Positions 54,570 through 62,139 of a DNA stretch of 64,000 bases are shown here, one piece after another (the stretch's first letter is position 1; each line of letters starts with the position of its first letter). The notes beneath the pieces are model-generated. The model was not told the origin of the DNA. It saw nothing but the letters and a program-made list of their open reading frames with translations, and ran no database searches. This DNA comes from Clostridia bacterium (GTDB taxonomy: Bacteria > Bacillota > Clostridia > UBA1381). A program made the translations under genes and the position numbers. The stretch lies in the NCBI GenBank assembly GCA_017935675.1, contig JAGBHE010000095.1, forward strand, positions 62,001 through 126,000, read 5' to 3'.

Positions 54570-55424
54570 TTATGCCCTGTCATATATTTCTCTCAGTTTA
54601 GCAGACCGTATGTGGTACTCGGCTTCGTTCACACCCTCAAAAATCATCGGAATTTCACGCTTGTATTGCTTTACAAGAGAAAACAACGTATCAAAGTCGA
54701 AAATACCGTCTCCTGCAAGCAGTGTGTGCATCTGATTATCGGAAATATTAAAGTCCTTTATATGAACAGCGTATGTCAAATCACCAAGCAGCTCAAACTG
54801 CTCCTTCATCATATCCGCCTGCTTTGTATAGTTCGATGCACTAATATAATTCACAGGGTCAAATATAACACCGACGTTAGGCGACGCAAGATCATTTACA
54901 AGTCTTGCCATTTTTTCGGGAGTATTTATAATGTGTTGTTCAACTCCCTCAATACCGATCATAACTCCAAGCTTTTCAGCCGCTTCAACAAGAATGCCGA
55001 GACTTTCCAGACAAAATCTGTAGGCATTTTCAGTCTGATTCCTCGAGCGTGAATTGTCTTCTCCGACAAAGGTTGTTTCAAGACCAACCATATCAGCATC
55101 CATAAACTTTGCATACTTCAGCTGTTCGATAAAATAATCAAGCTCATTAAACCTATTCTCGACATCAAAATGAACAGAGCGTATATACGCTCCCAGAACA
55201 CTTACATGAATATTATTCATATCAAGAATGGATTTCATTTTTCTTGCATATGCCGGAGTAAAAAGCCCCTTTCTGAAATCAGGAAAGCTTTTTTTGATTG
55301 CAAGCTGTATGTTCTCAACTCCCGTTTCGGCACACTTTATTGATAATTCCGTAAAACCGGCAGCATCAAAATCATGCCCTCTTACACCAAACCTTAATGA
55401 TTTATCACGTTTTCTTGTTTCCAT
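54570..55424 (-). CDS. Sugar phosphate isomerase/epimerase-like TIM-barrel protein
   Basis: A 284-residue xylose-isomerase-like TIM barrel of the AP-endonuclease-2 superfamily. Visible barrel segments include LGVMIGIEGVEQHIINTPEK with a metal-ligand Glu, NVGVIFDPVNYISASNY with Asp, and LTYAVHIKDFNISDNQMHT with His, ending in a Glu in EIPMIFEGVNEAEYH. This pattern of Glu, Asp, His and Glu ligands fits a metal-dependent sugar isomerase or epimerase; the substrate is unknown. The ATG at 55424 has AGGAG 8 bases upstream. It is third in rluB-proC-this gene. Confidence 0.85.
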   Translation of the reverse strand: METRKRDKSLRFGVRGHDFDAAGFTELSIKCAETGVENIQLAIKKSFPDFRKGLFTPAYARKMKSILDMNNIHVSVLGAYIRSVHFDVENRFNELDYFIEQLKYAKFMDADMVGLETTFVGEDNSRSRNQTENAYRFCLESLGILVEAAEKLGVMIGIEGVEQHIINTPEKMARLVNDLASPNVGVIFDPVNYISASNYTKQADMMKEQFELLGDLTYAVHIKDFNISDNQMHTLLAGDGIFDFDTLFSLVKQYKREIPMIFEGVNEAEYHIRSAKLREIYDRA

Positions 55425-55444
55425 ATTTGCAGCTCCTTTCACTT

Positions 55445-56239
55445 TTACGCCATAGAAGATGACTTATCACGGCATACTGCCATTGCTTCTATAATACTGC
55501 TGCGAAAACCAAGCTCTTCAAGCTTTGCCACAGCATCAATTGTTGTTCCCTTCGGGGAACAAACCATATCCTTAAGCTCTCCGGGATGCTTTCCTGTTTC
55601 AAGTACCATCTTCGCGCTTCCGAGAACCGCCTGTGCCGCAAATTTGTATGCAGACTCTCTCGTCATTCCTCCCTGCACTGCCGCGTCTGCCATAGCCTCA
55701 ATCATCATAAATACATAAGCAGGTGATGAACCGCTGACCGCTGTAACAGTGTCCATAAGACCTTCAGAAACAACCTCGCATTTTCCGAAGCTTTCAAGTA
55801 TTTCCGTTACTTCTTTAAGTCCTTCCGCTCCGGGCTTATTCGCGCATACAGCACTCATCGCCTCTCCTACAAGCGCAGGGGTATTCGGCATTACACGCAC
55901 TATTTTTTTATCATTGCCCAAGCCCTCTTCAAGTTTTGCAAGACTAATGCCTGCCGCAATTGACACAACGGTTGTGGATTGTTTTACGAAGCTGTTTATT
56001 TCTTTCATAACCTCAGCAATAACGTTCGGCTTGACACAAAGGAAAAGAATATCGGCTTTTTCCGCCGCGGCTTTGTTGTCTGTTGTCACTTCAGCGGAAT
56101 ATCTGTCATGTATACGCTTCAAGGTGCTGTCATTTTTATCTGATACTATAATATTCCCTCCCGGCGCAAGCCCGGAGCTGACAATGCCGCCTATAATCGC
56201 ACCTCCCATATTTCCGCTTCCAATAAAACCAATTTTCAT
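55445..56239 (-). CDS. proC: Pyrroline-5-carboxylate reductase
   Basis: Last step of proline synthesis with NAD(P)H. The 264-residue protein has the nucleotide motif MKIGFIGSGNMGGAIIGGIV and the C-terminal signature TAVSGSSPAYVFMMIEAMAD together with CSPKGTTIDAVAKLEELGF. It follows rluB by 19 bases and is followed by the TIM-barrel gene. Confidence 0.96.
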   Translation of the reverse strand: MKIGFIGSGNMGGAIIGGIVSSGLAPGGNIIVSDKNDSTLKRIHDRYSAEVTTDNKAAAEKADILFLCVKPNVIAEVMKEINSFVKQSTTVVSIAAGISLAKLEEGLGNDKKIVRVMPNTPALVGEAMSAVCANKPGAEGLKEVTEILESFGKCEVVSEGLMDTVTAVSGSSPAYVFMMIEAMADAAVQGGMTRESAYKFAAQAVLGSAKMVLETGKHPGELKDMVCSPKGTTIDAVAKLEELGFRSSIIEAMAVCRDKSSSMA

Positions 56240-56258
56240 TATAATACATTCCTTTCGT

Positions 56259-56981
56259 TTATGAATTCATAAGATAGCTTATCTCACCGGAGGTCAGATG
56301 ACGCCAATGACCGGACGGGAGATTGCCAAGCTCAACATTTCCGATTTTTATCCGCTTAAGATAAGTCACCTTGCAGCCTACAGCCTCAAACATCTTACGT
56401 ATCTGGCGGTTTCTGCCCTCATGTATTGTAATATTAAATGTAGTCCTGCCTTTTTCCGCTTTCAGCATTTCCACCTCTGCGGGACTTGTTACATAATCCT
56501 CAATATGCACGCCGTGACGAAGGGCCTTTATACCTTTAATTGTAATTCCTCCGTTTATCTCAACATAGTATGTTTTTGATGTGTTAAATTTAGGATGTGC
56601 TATATGAAAATTAAAATCACCGTCATTTGTCATAAGCAAAAGCCCCTCAGTCTCAAAGTCAAGTCTCCCGACAGGCACAAGCCTTGCACTTATATCATTT
56701 TTTATAAGATCAATAACTGTCGGTCTTTCAAACTGATCCTTTACCGTTGTTACATATCCGGCAGGCTTATTCAGCATGATATAATACTTTTTCATTGCAG
56801 GCTTCAGTTCTTCCCCCGAAAGACTGACCTTATCCGCGCCGACCTCGACTTTTATTCCCATTTCGCGGATAACTTTTCCGTTAACCGAAACCTTTCCGTC
56901 TGCGATAAGCCTTTCAGCCTCACGTCTTGAAGCCGCACCGCACATTGAAATATATTTTTGCAGCCGAACTATTTCACCCAT
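56259..56981 (-). CDS. rluB: Pseudouridine synthase, RsuA/RluB family
   Basis: Isomerises a specific uridine in ribosomal RNA. The 240-residue protein has an N-terminal S4 domain (RLQKYISMCGAASRREAERL) and the catalytic-Asp motif VPVGRLDFETEGLLLMTNDG, followed by TTFNITIHEGRNRQIRKMFE. The RluB name is by similarity; RsuA or RluE-type specificity cannot be excluded. The ATG at 56981 is chosen because AAGGAG lies 6 bases upstream, inside the longer ORF that begins at 57002. Confidence 0.92.
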   Translation of the reverse strand: MGEIVRLQKYISMCGAASRREAERLIADGKVSVNGKVIREMGIKVEVGADKVSLSGEELKPAMKKYYIMLNKPAGYVTTVKDQFERPTVIDLIKNDISARLVPVGRLDFETEGLLLMTNDGDFNFHIAHPKFNTSKTYYVEINGGITIKGIKALRHGVHIEDYVTSPAEVEMLKAEKGRTTFNITIHEGRNRQIRKMFEAVGCKVTYLKRIKIGNVELGNLPSGHWRHLTSGEISYLMNS

Positions 56982-57024
56982 GTTTTTCTCCTTATCTGCC
57001 ATATAATAAATTTACCCATTACAT

Positions 57025-57053
57025 ATTATAGCACAAAAAAAACGGATAGTCAA
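57025..57053 (-). promoter_or_regulatory. Promoter of rluB-proC-TIM barrel
   Basis: TTGACT (57053-57048) and TATAAT (57030-57025) with a 17-nt spacer on the minus strand. The transcript would begin about 40 bases before the ATG at 56981, which supports the shorter rluB start. Confidence 0.75.
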
Positions 57054-57079
57054 CTCATACATTAATTTTAACGATTTTT

Positions 57080-57129
57080 TATGATAAAATAAAAGACAGC
57101 GGGAAGCGACGAAGCTTTCCGCTGTCTTT
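57080..57129 (-). terminator. Terminator after the GH105-like gene
   Basis: AAAGACAGCGGGAAGC (57092-57107) and GCTTTCCGCTGTCTTT (57114-57129) form a 16-bp stem with one G-U pair and a 6-nt loop. On the minus strand it is followed by a U-rich stretch (TTTTATTTTATC begins within it). It ends the sugar locus before the rluB promoter. Confidence 0.85.
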
Positions 57130-57155
57130 ATGCACCGCCGATATGCATACGATTT

Positions 57156-59192
57156 TTAATCCAATAGCTCTGATAACTCAAGCAAAGCCCGAAGAACCAT
57201 TCCGGTTCCGTGGTCGTCATTTTTTATTGTTTCAAGCCGGGCATAATAATTCGGGTCATCCTTGCTGCCGGAGCCTCTGCAAACGCCGACAACATCGCCA
57301 TGCTCGTCAACCGAATGTTCAAGAAGTCCGCAAACGGCCCTTTCAACTACAGGCAAATACTTTGCCTTTTCAAGTATTCCGGAGCGTATTCCTCTTGAAA
57401 TCGCTATTGAAAAAATCGCCGTACAGGAGGTTTCCGGGTATGACGCCGGCATATTCAGCACCTGATGCCACAAGCCTGTTTCTCCCTGCAGCCGGGCAAG
57501 ACCGCAAACAGCCTTTGAATATATTTGAATAAGCTTCTCCCTGCCGTCAAAATCATGCGGAAGATGCTCTATGACATCAATAAACGTCAGATATACCCAT
57601 CCGTTTCCGCGACCCCACGGCACAAGGTTGGGGCGGTTTTTATCAGGATAAAATATATGAGAAAATATGTTCTCACTTTCGATATAAAGTCTTTGCGTAT
57701 ACATCAGCAACTGTTTTACCGCCTCGCGGTAATATTTTTCACTGCCCGTAAGGTTTCCCATTCTGACAAGAAACGGGCAGCTCATATATGTATCGTCCGC
57801 CCACATGGTATCAATCCTGTAAAAGCAGCCGTCCTCCATTCTCGGAATGTTAGTGTAAATGCTTTTCATCAGACTTTCAAGCACGCCCATAATCTTTTTC
57901 TTTTCAGCTGCATCTGTTTCTCTTAAATAAAGCTCGCACAAGTTTGTTCCGATTGTGCCTATTGAATCAAGATCGCCTTTTCTTACACTGCGCTTGAGGA
58001 ATGGAACGTCTCCGAAAACTCCCGCGTCATACTGCATATATTCATAATATTCATACAGAATATGCATACTGTCACGAAAATAATCCCCGTATTCCGACTT
58101 ATATTCCGAGCAATATAACAGCCCAAGCTCTCCAACCATAATCGCATAAAACCATTGTCCGAAAAAGCTTGTATCAAGATACGGTCTCAGATATGAAATG
58201 CCGTCCGAAAAACACCAGAATGTCACTTTGCCATCAGCATTTTTGTAAGGCTCCTTAAATTGTACCTTCGGGCAATCCGCTCCGTTAAACGAGCCGAGCA
58301 GCAGCCATGTACAGCCGTTTTCCCTGTTGCTTTTGAAATCGGGGCAGGATAAGATATCATTCGACAGGCATTCAAATCCCCAGCCGCCATCTGTTCTTTC
58401 GCATATTATTTTTATTGTATCGCCTTTTTTCAGGCTGTAATTTTCTGTTTTTTGATCATTTATATATACTGTGCAGCTGCTGTGCGGTATAATTCTGAGA
58501 ACTCCGTCACAGCAGGCAGCGGAATACGCCAGGGCATATCGTCCGCTTTCGCATCCGTAAATTTTTTCAAAATCAATTATTTTGCCCGGAACAGACGGCT
58601 TCGGGAACGAAACTCCGCAGTCTGTATAATCCCTGCTTTCATCTGCCTCTATAAGCTCAGAAATACAAAATCCCTGTTCCCCGCTGTATTCCTCTGCCGG
58701 GATCGTATCCCTGACCCAAAGGAGATAATCACATGTCCAATACTCCGGCCAATAAACATGGGCGCAATTATAATAAAGTTCAAATACATCATCTGCGCAT
58801 ACACATTTAAATACAACCGAATTATCACCCTCATTCAAGTGAATATGAAATATCTCACCGTCCTGACAGGTTTTAAAGCAGCCTTTTCCGTCAACGGTGT
58901 AAGCTTCGCCATTGACTGTAAAAGAAACGGCTCCTCTTACAGTAAGTGCCGCTTTTGAAGCATGCTGACACATAAGATTAACCGAAACATAAGCATAATC
59001 TCCGTTTTTAGCTTCCGTATAAAACTTTGCCAAATCAATATGTACTCCCCGCCGAAGTCTTTTAGAAACAAAATCCGGCTTGATATACGGACGCATAACA
59101 ACAGATGACCGCGGACGTGTTTCCAGCATGCGATCGGCTATAAATGTTATTTTTTTAATACACTCACTTTTATTCATTATAAACTCATTCAT
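57156..59192 (-). CDS. GH105/GH88-like unsaturated glucuronyl/rhamnogalacturonyl hydrolase with long N-terminal region
   Basis: The C-terminal part, about 340-678, looks like the (alpha/alpha)6 barrel of GH105: FYRIDTMWADDTYMSCPFLV holds the catalytic Asp region and PNLVPWGRGNGWVYLTFID is the typical WGRGNGW motif. Such enzymes remove unsaturated uronic acids from oligomers left by pectin or related lyases. The first 300 residues are beta-rich, with many aromatic and cysteine residues and no motif I can name. At 678 residues it is nearly twice the usual GH105 length. No signal peptide is seen, so it acts in the cytosol. The start is uncertain: ATG 59192 lies next to AAAGGA, ATG 59177 is five codons later. 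Confidence 0.82.
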   Translation of the reverse strand: MNEFIMNKSECIKKITFIADRMLETRPRSSVVMRPYIKPDFVSKRLRRGVHIDLAKFYTEAKNGDYAYVSVNLMCQHASKAALTVRGAVSFTVNGEAYTVDGKGCFKTCQDGEIFHIHLNEGDNSVVFKCVCADDVFELYYNCAHVYWPEYWTCDYLLWVRDTIPAEEYSGEQGFCISELIEADESRDYTDCGVSFPKPSVPGKIIDFEKIYGCESGRYALAYSAACCDGVLRIIPHSSCTVYINDQKTENYSLKKGDTIKIICERTDGGWGFECLSNDILSCPDFKSNRENGCTWLLLGSFNGADCPKVQFKEPYKNADGKVTFWCFSDGISYLRPYLDTSFFGQWFYAIMVGELGLLYCSEYKSEYGDYFRDSMHILYEYYEYMQYDAGVFGDVPFLKRSVRKGDLDSIGTIGTNLCELYLRETDAAEKKKIMGVLESLMKSIYTNIPRMEDGCFYRIDTMWADDTYMSCPFLVRMGNLTGSEKYYREAVKQLLMYTQRLYIESENIFSHIFYPDKNRPNLVPWGRGNGWVYLTFIDVIEHLPHDFDGREKLIQIYSKAVCGLARLQGETGLWHQVLNMPASYPETSCTAIFSIAISRGIRSGILEKAKYLPVVERAVCGLLEHSVDEHGDVVGVCRGSGSKDDPNYYARLETIKNDDHGTGMVLRALLELSELLD

Positions 59193-59238
59193 TCCTTTAT
59201 TGGTTTTTTAGCATGAAGAGATAATCTTCCGGTAAATC

Positions 59239-60540
59239 CTAATCATCGTATTCCACAAGCATTACCGCATCACAATGCCAGCCTCCGGTATGGGCGGAAT
59301 AGCTTCCCTCATGCCAATATACCGGCAAATTGTCCTGTGCATATATAGGTACTGTCGGTCTCCATATTTTTATATTTTCGCTCTTTGAAATTTTTCTTAT
59401 AGTCTGTTCCAATTTATAGCTTTTGCCGCAGTCGTGGGATACATAGCTCTCAAGATACCAAAATTCTCCGTCAGCGCGGGAAAGGTATATGCGGTTTGTG
59501 TCAATTACTCCGCCGTCCGCAGGATTAAAGCCTGCCTCGCCGGCACCGTAGTAAAACGCCATGCCGCCAACATATGTCTGTGAACCGTCTGTCTGGTTCG
59601 GTGCAAGGAAGTCACCCGCCTTTGCAACAGGCTCTGACAATACCCACTTTCCACCGCCGTACTCTGCGGCGTAATATACAATTGAGTCTGCATTATCAAG
59701 CGTAAAAGCTGCCAAGCCTATTCTGTAAGGCATTACGGGAGATACGGCAAGCAGCCTCACGGTTGTTCCCTCAGGCGATTCATAAACAGTCTCAAGTTTT
59801 TCAAGTTCAATTTCCGATTTCCCCTTGCCGAACAGATTTACCTCTGTTCTTTTTCCGTCACATGTCAGAAGCCAGCCATCAGCGTCAAACACACCGCTCC
59901 TTACGGTATGGTCCTTTGAAATGCGCGGATGTCCGTAAAGCGCAAAAAACCACTGTTCACCTGTTCCGCTTGCTGTCGGTATCAGCTGCTTTCTGACGTC
60001 AAAATAAAACAGTCCTCCGGCATCTGATTTTAAAAAGGTTGTCGGCTCACTCCATGTAGCGCCCTCGTCCTTTGAGAACCTGAACTCCCACGTTACCGAT
60101 TTAACACGTGCAAACATCCAGATTTCGTGTCTTTTCGTATTTTCAAACACCTGAGCATATGTAACATTATTTTCATATGTAAGAACATGCTCTTTTCCGA
60201 AGGATGTAATATCATAAGGCTTTTCGGTAATTCTGTAGCTAAGCGTATGAGTCTGAGCGTGACCCGTATATGTTACCATAATCCTTCCGTTTTCTAATAT
60301 ACAAAGTGACGGTGCGTTATGCTCATCGGCATATGTGCAGTTCATTCTGCAAACACGCACATCATGGCTCAGCGCTCTGCTGCATTTTGCGTCAAGCTCC
60401 TTGACATGTATCTCACCCATGTCTGTAACATATGCTATATAAGTCAAGCCGTTTGCTCCGACAACAGCCTTTTCATTTATCCACCAGTCTGTATTTGCTC
60501 TTTTTATTCTTACTTCTTTTGCCCTATCCGTTAAAATCAT
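59239..60540 (-). CDS. BNR-repeat (sialidase-like beta-propeller) protein
   Basis: A 433-residue protein with Asp-box-like motifs (WEFRFSKDEGATWSEPTTF and ESYVSHDCGKSYKLEQTIRK) and HNAPSLCILENGRIMVTYTG near residue 80, the kind of opening seen in BNR_4-type proteins. These proteins occur in rhamnose- and uronate-containing polysaccharide loci as hydrolases or lyases; the reaction here is not known. No signal peptide is visible. The ATG at 60540 follows AAGGAG by about 10 bases; an in-frame extension to 60573 would run into the regulator end. Confidence 0.75.
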   Translation of the reverse strand: MILTDRAKEVRIKRANTDWWINEKAVVGANGLTYIAYVTDMGEIHVKELDAKCSRALSHDVRVCRMNCTYADEHNAPSLCILENGRIMVTYTGHAQTHTLSYRITEKPYDITSFGKEHVLTYENNVTYAQVFENTKRHEIWMFARVKSVTWEFRFSKDEGATWSEPTTFLKSDAGGLFYFDVRKQLIPTASGTGEQWFFALYGHPRISKDHTVRSGVFDADGWLLTCDGKRTEVNLFGKGKSEIELEKLETVYESPEGTTVRLLAVSPVMPYRIGLAAFTLDNADSIVYYAAEYGGGKWVLSEPVAKAGDFLAPNQTDGSQTYVGGMAFYYGAGEAGFNPADGGVIDTNRIYLSRADGEFWYLESYVSHDCGKSYKLEQTIRKISKSENIKIWRPTVPIYAQDNLPVYWHEGSYSAHTGGWHCDAVMLVEYDD

Positions 60541-60569
60541 TATATATTTACTCCTTCTGTGCCGATTTC

Positions 60570-61541
60570 TCAATTATTTTTCTTGTTAAAGCTCTCCCTG
60601 TAGGAGGCAGGAGTCATTTTTACCTTTTCGGCAAATTTTACACAAAAGTAATTCGGGTCATTAAATCCAACCTCATGTGCTATTTCATATATTTTACCGG
60701 TACTGCTTTTCAGCAGTTCCTTTGCCGCCTCAACGCGTATATCAAGCAGATATGCATTGAAGCTCATCCCTATACGCTCCTTAAACATTTTACCAAGATA
60801 AGCATTGTTTATATAATAATTATCTGCAATCTTTTGCAGCTTAAGATCCTCATCCATATAGTGTTCTTTGAGATAATCTACAACCTCGCCGACAACACCG
60901 AGAGAATTTTTTGTCTTCAGTTCACCGAGAAACTTATTCAAATCAACAGCATTTTCCTTTAAAAACGAGGATACTATGCTGAAATTTACGAACTCGGAAT
61001 TTTTAAGCATGGAATACCTGTAAAAAAACTTTACAACATCACCGCCCATGCCGCTTGCTTTATTGCCTATATCAAAAATTATGTTGTAGATATAAACAAA
61101 CACCATGTTTGGATTTACGCATTCCTGCTTTATCCGGCTGCAGAATTCATCCACAGCCTCCAAAATATCCTCAGCATCGGAATTTTTTATTTTATCCGAT
61201 ATATTTATATAAAACGAATCGTCAGAAAGCTTCTCGGAAAAAGAAATATCTCTGACAGAATCATATATAAAAACATGCTTTTCCGACTCATAAAAAGCCG
61301 CGGCTTCCGTTTTTAAAGCAGTGTCCCGTGAGCTTTTGACAGATTTTATACTGTCAACCTCTTCTCCGACAAGAATTACATAATTATTATCAATAGCATT
61401 CTTGATTTGGTTTTCTATATTCATGCAATATCTTTTGATATTGTTACCGTAAATAAGGGAACCGATAATAAGCTCAATAAACCCATTATCGTTTTTTGAG
61501 ACATAAACAGAATTGTTTTCACCGACAAAATTATTAAGCAT
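60570..61541 (-). CDS. AraC-type output half of a frameshifted YesN-like response regulator
   Basis: This is the C-terminal part of a regulator whose N-terminal part is in another frame at 61421-62113. The last 100 residues form an AraC double helix-turn-helix: DLKLQKIADNYYINNAYLGK, MSFNAYLLDIRVEAAKELLK, then IYEIAHEVGFNDPNYFCVKF and MTPASYRESF. The first 200 residues are a YesN-type linker. The ATG at 61541 is only the first one in the frame. Sensible coding (VCAIRIFNEEIVV) continues upstream of it to about 61634, so the true chain begins in the other frame. Confidence 0.8.
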   Translation of the reverse strand: MLNNFVGENNSVYVSKNDNGFIELIIGSLIYGNNIKRYCMNIENQIKNAIDNNYVILVGEEVDSIKSVKSSRDTALKTEAAAFYESEKHVFIYDSVRDISFSEKLSDDSFYINISDKIKNSDAEDILEAVDEFCSRIKQECVNPNMVFVYIYNIIFDIGNKASGMGGDVVKFFYRYSMLKNSEFVNFSIVSSFLKENAVDLNKFLGELKTKNSLGVVGEVVDYLKEHYMDEDLKLQKIADNYYINNAYLGKMFKERIGMSFNAYLLDIRVEAAKELLKSSTGKIYEIAHEVGFNDPNYFCVKFAEKVKMTPASYRESFNKKNN

Positions 61542-62113
61542 TTCGAATACTTTTTCAACAGCTTCGGAATAATGGGCTTTAGAACCCGAAACAACGATTT
61601 CTTCATTAAAAATCCGTATAGCACATACCTCAGCCCTGCATCGTTTTCAAAGGATTTATCATTGAACTCATTTTCAATATCGCCTGAAAGCAGCTTCTGT
61701 ATATGCTTGTCACGCTGATGCTTAACGTATTTATTTTCGTCATGTATTTCATTCTTAACACGCTGAAGAAGTCCAATCAATTCATCCTCGTCTACAGGCT
61801 TAAGCAAATATCCGTTTGCCTGATAATCCAGTGCTTTTTTTGCGTATTCAAATTCTGCATATCCGCTCATTATTATAAACTTAACACGGGGATCTATCTT
61901 TCTTATTTCTTCTATCAACTCAAGTCCCGACATTCCCGGCATTCTTATATCACTGATAATTAAATCCACGTGATTTTGCTCGGTGAAGCTTACAGCGTCT
62001 GCCGCACACCTTAATGCAGCCGCAATTTCAAATCCGTACTGTTCCCATTCTATCAGGTATTTCATGCCTTCGACTATACTTTTTTTGTCGTCAATCAATA
62101 CAACCTTAAGCAT
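61421..62113 (-). CDS. Receiver-domain half of a frameshifted YesN-like response regulator
   Basis: The N-terminal part is a normal receiver domain: MLKVVLIDDKKSIVEGMKYL, the phosphorylated Asp in HVDLIISDIRMPGMSGLEL, FIIMSGYAEFEYAKKAL and YLLKPVDEDELIGLL with the conserved Lys. Good coding runs to about residue 160 (NDKSFENDAG). From there this frame degenerates and the AraC part continues in the frame of 60570-61541. The break is near three G bases at 61634-61636; one extra base would restore a protein of about 510 residues. It is either a real lesion or a sequence error. Confidence 0.8.
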   Translation of the reverse strand: MLKVVLIDDKKSIVEGMKYLIEWEQYGFEIAAALRCAADAVSFTEQNHVDLIISDIRMPGMSGLELIEEIRKIDPRVKFIIMSGYAEFEYAKKALDYQANGYLLKPVDEDELIGLLQRVKNEIHDENKYVKHQRDKHIQKLLSGDIENEFNDKSFENDAGLRYVLYGFLMKKSLFRVLKPIIPKLLKKYSKCLIILSVKTILFMSQKTIMGLLSLLSVPLFTVTISKDIA

Positions 62114-62139
62114 AAAGCTCTTCTCTCCTTTGAAACAGT

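Noticed and set aside
61421-61648. Programmed ribosomal frameshift in the YesN-like regulator
   Set aside because: No X-XXY-YYZ-type slippery sequence, internal ribosome-site-like stimulator or strong hairpin is found near 61634; a lesion or sequence error is simpler.
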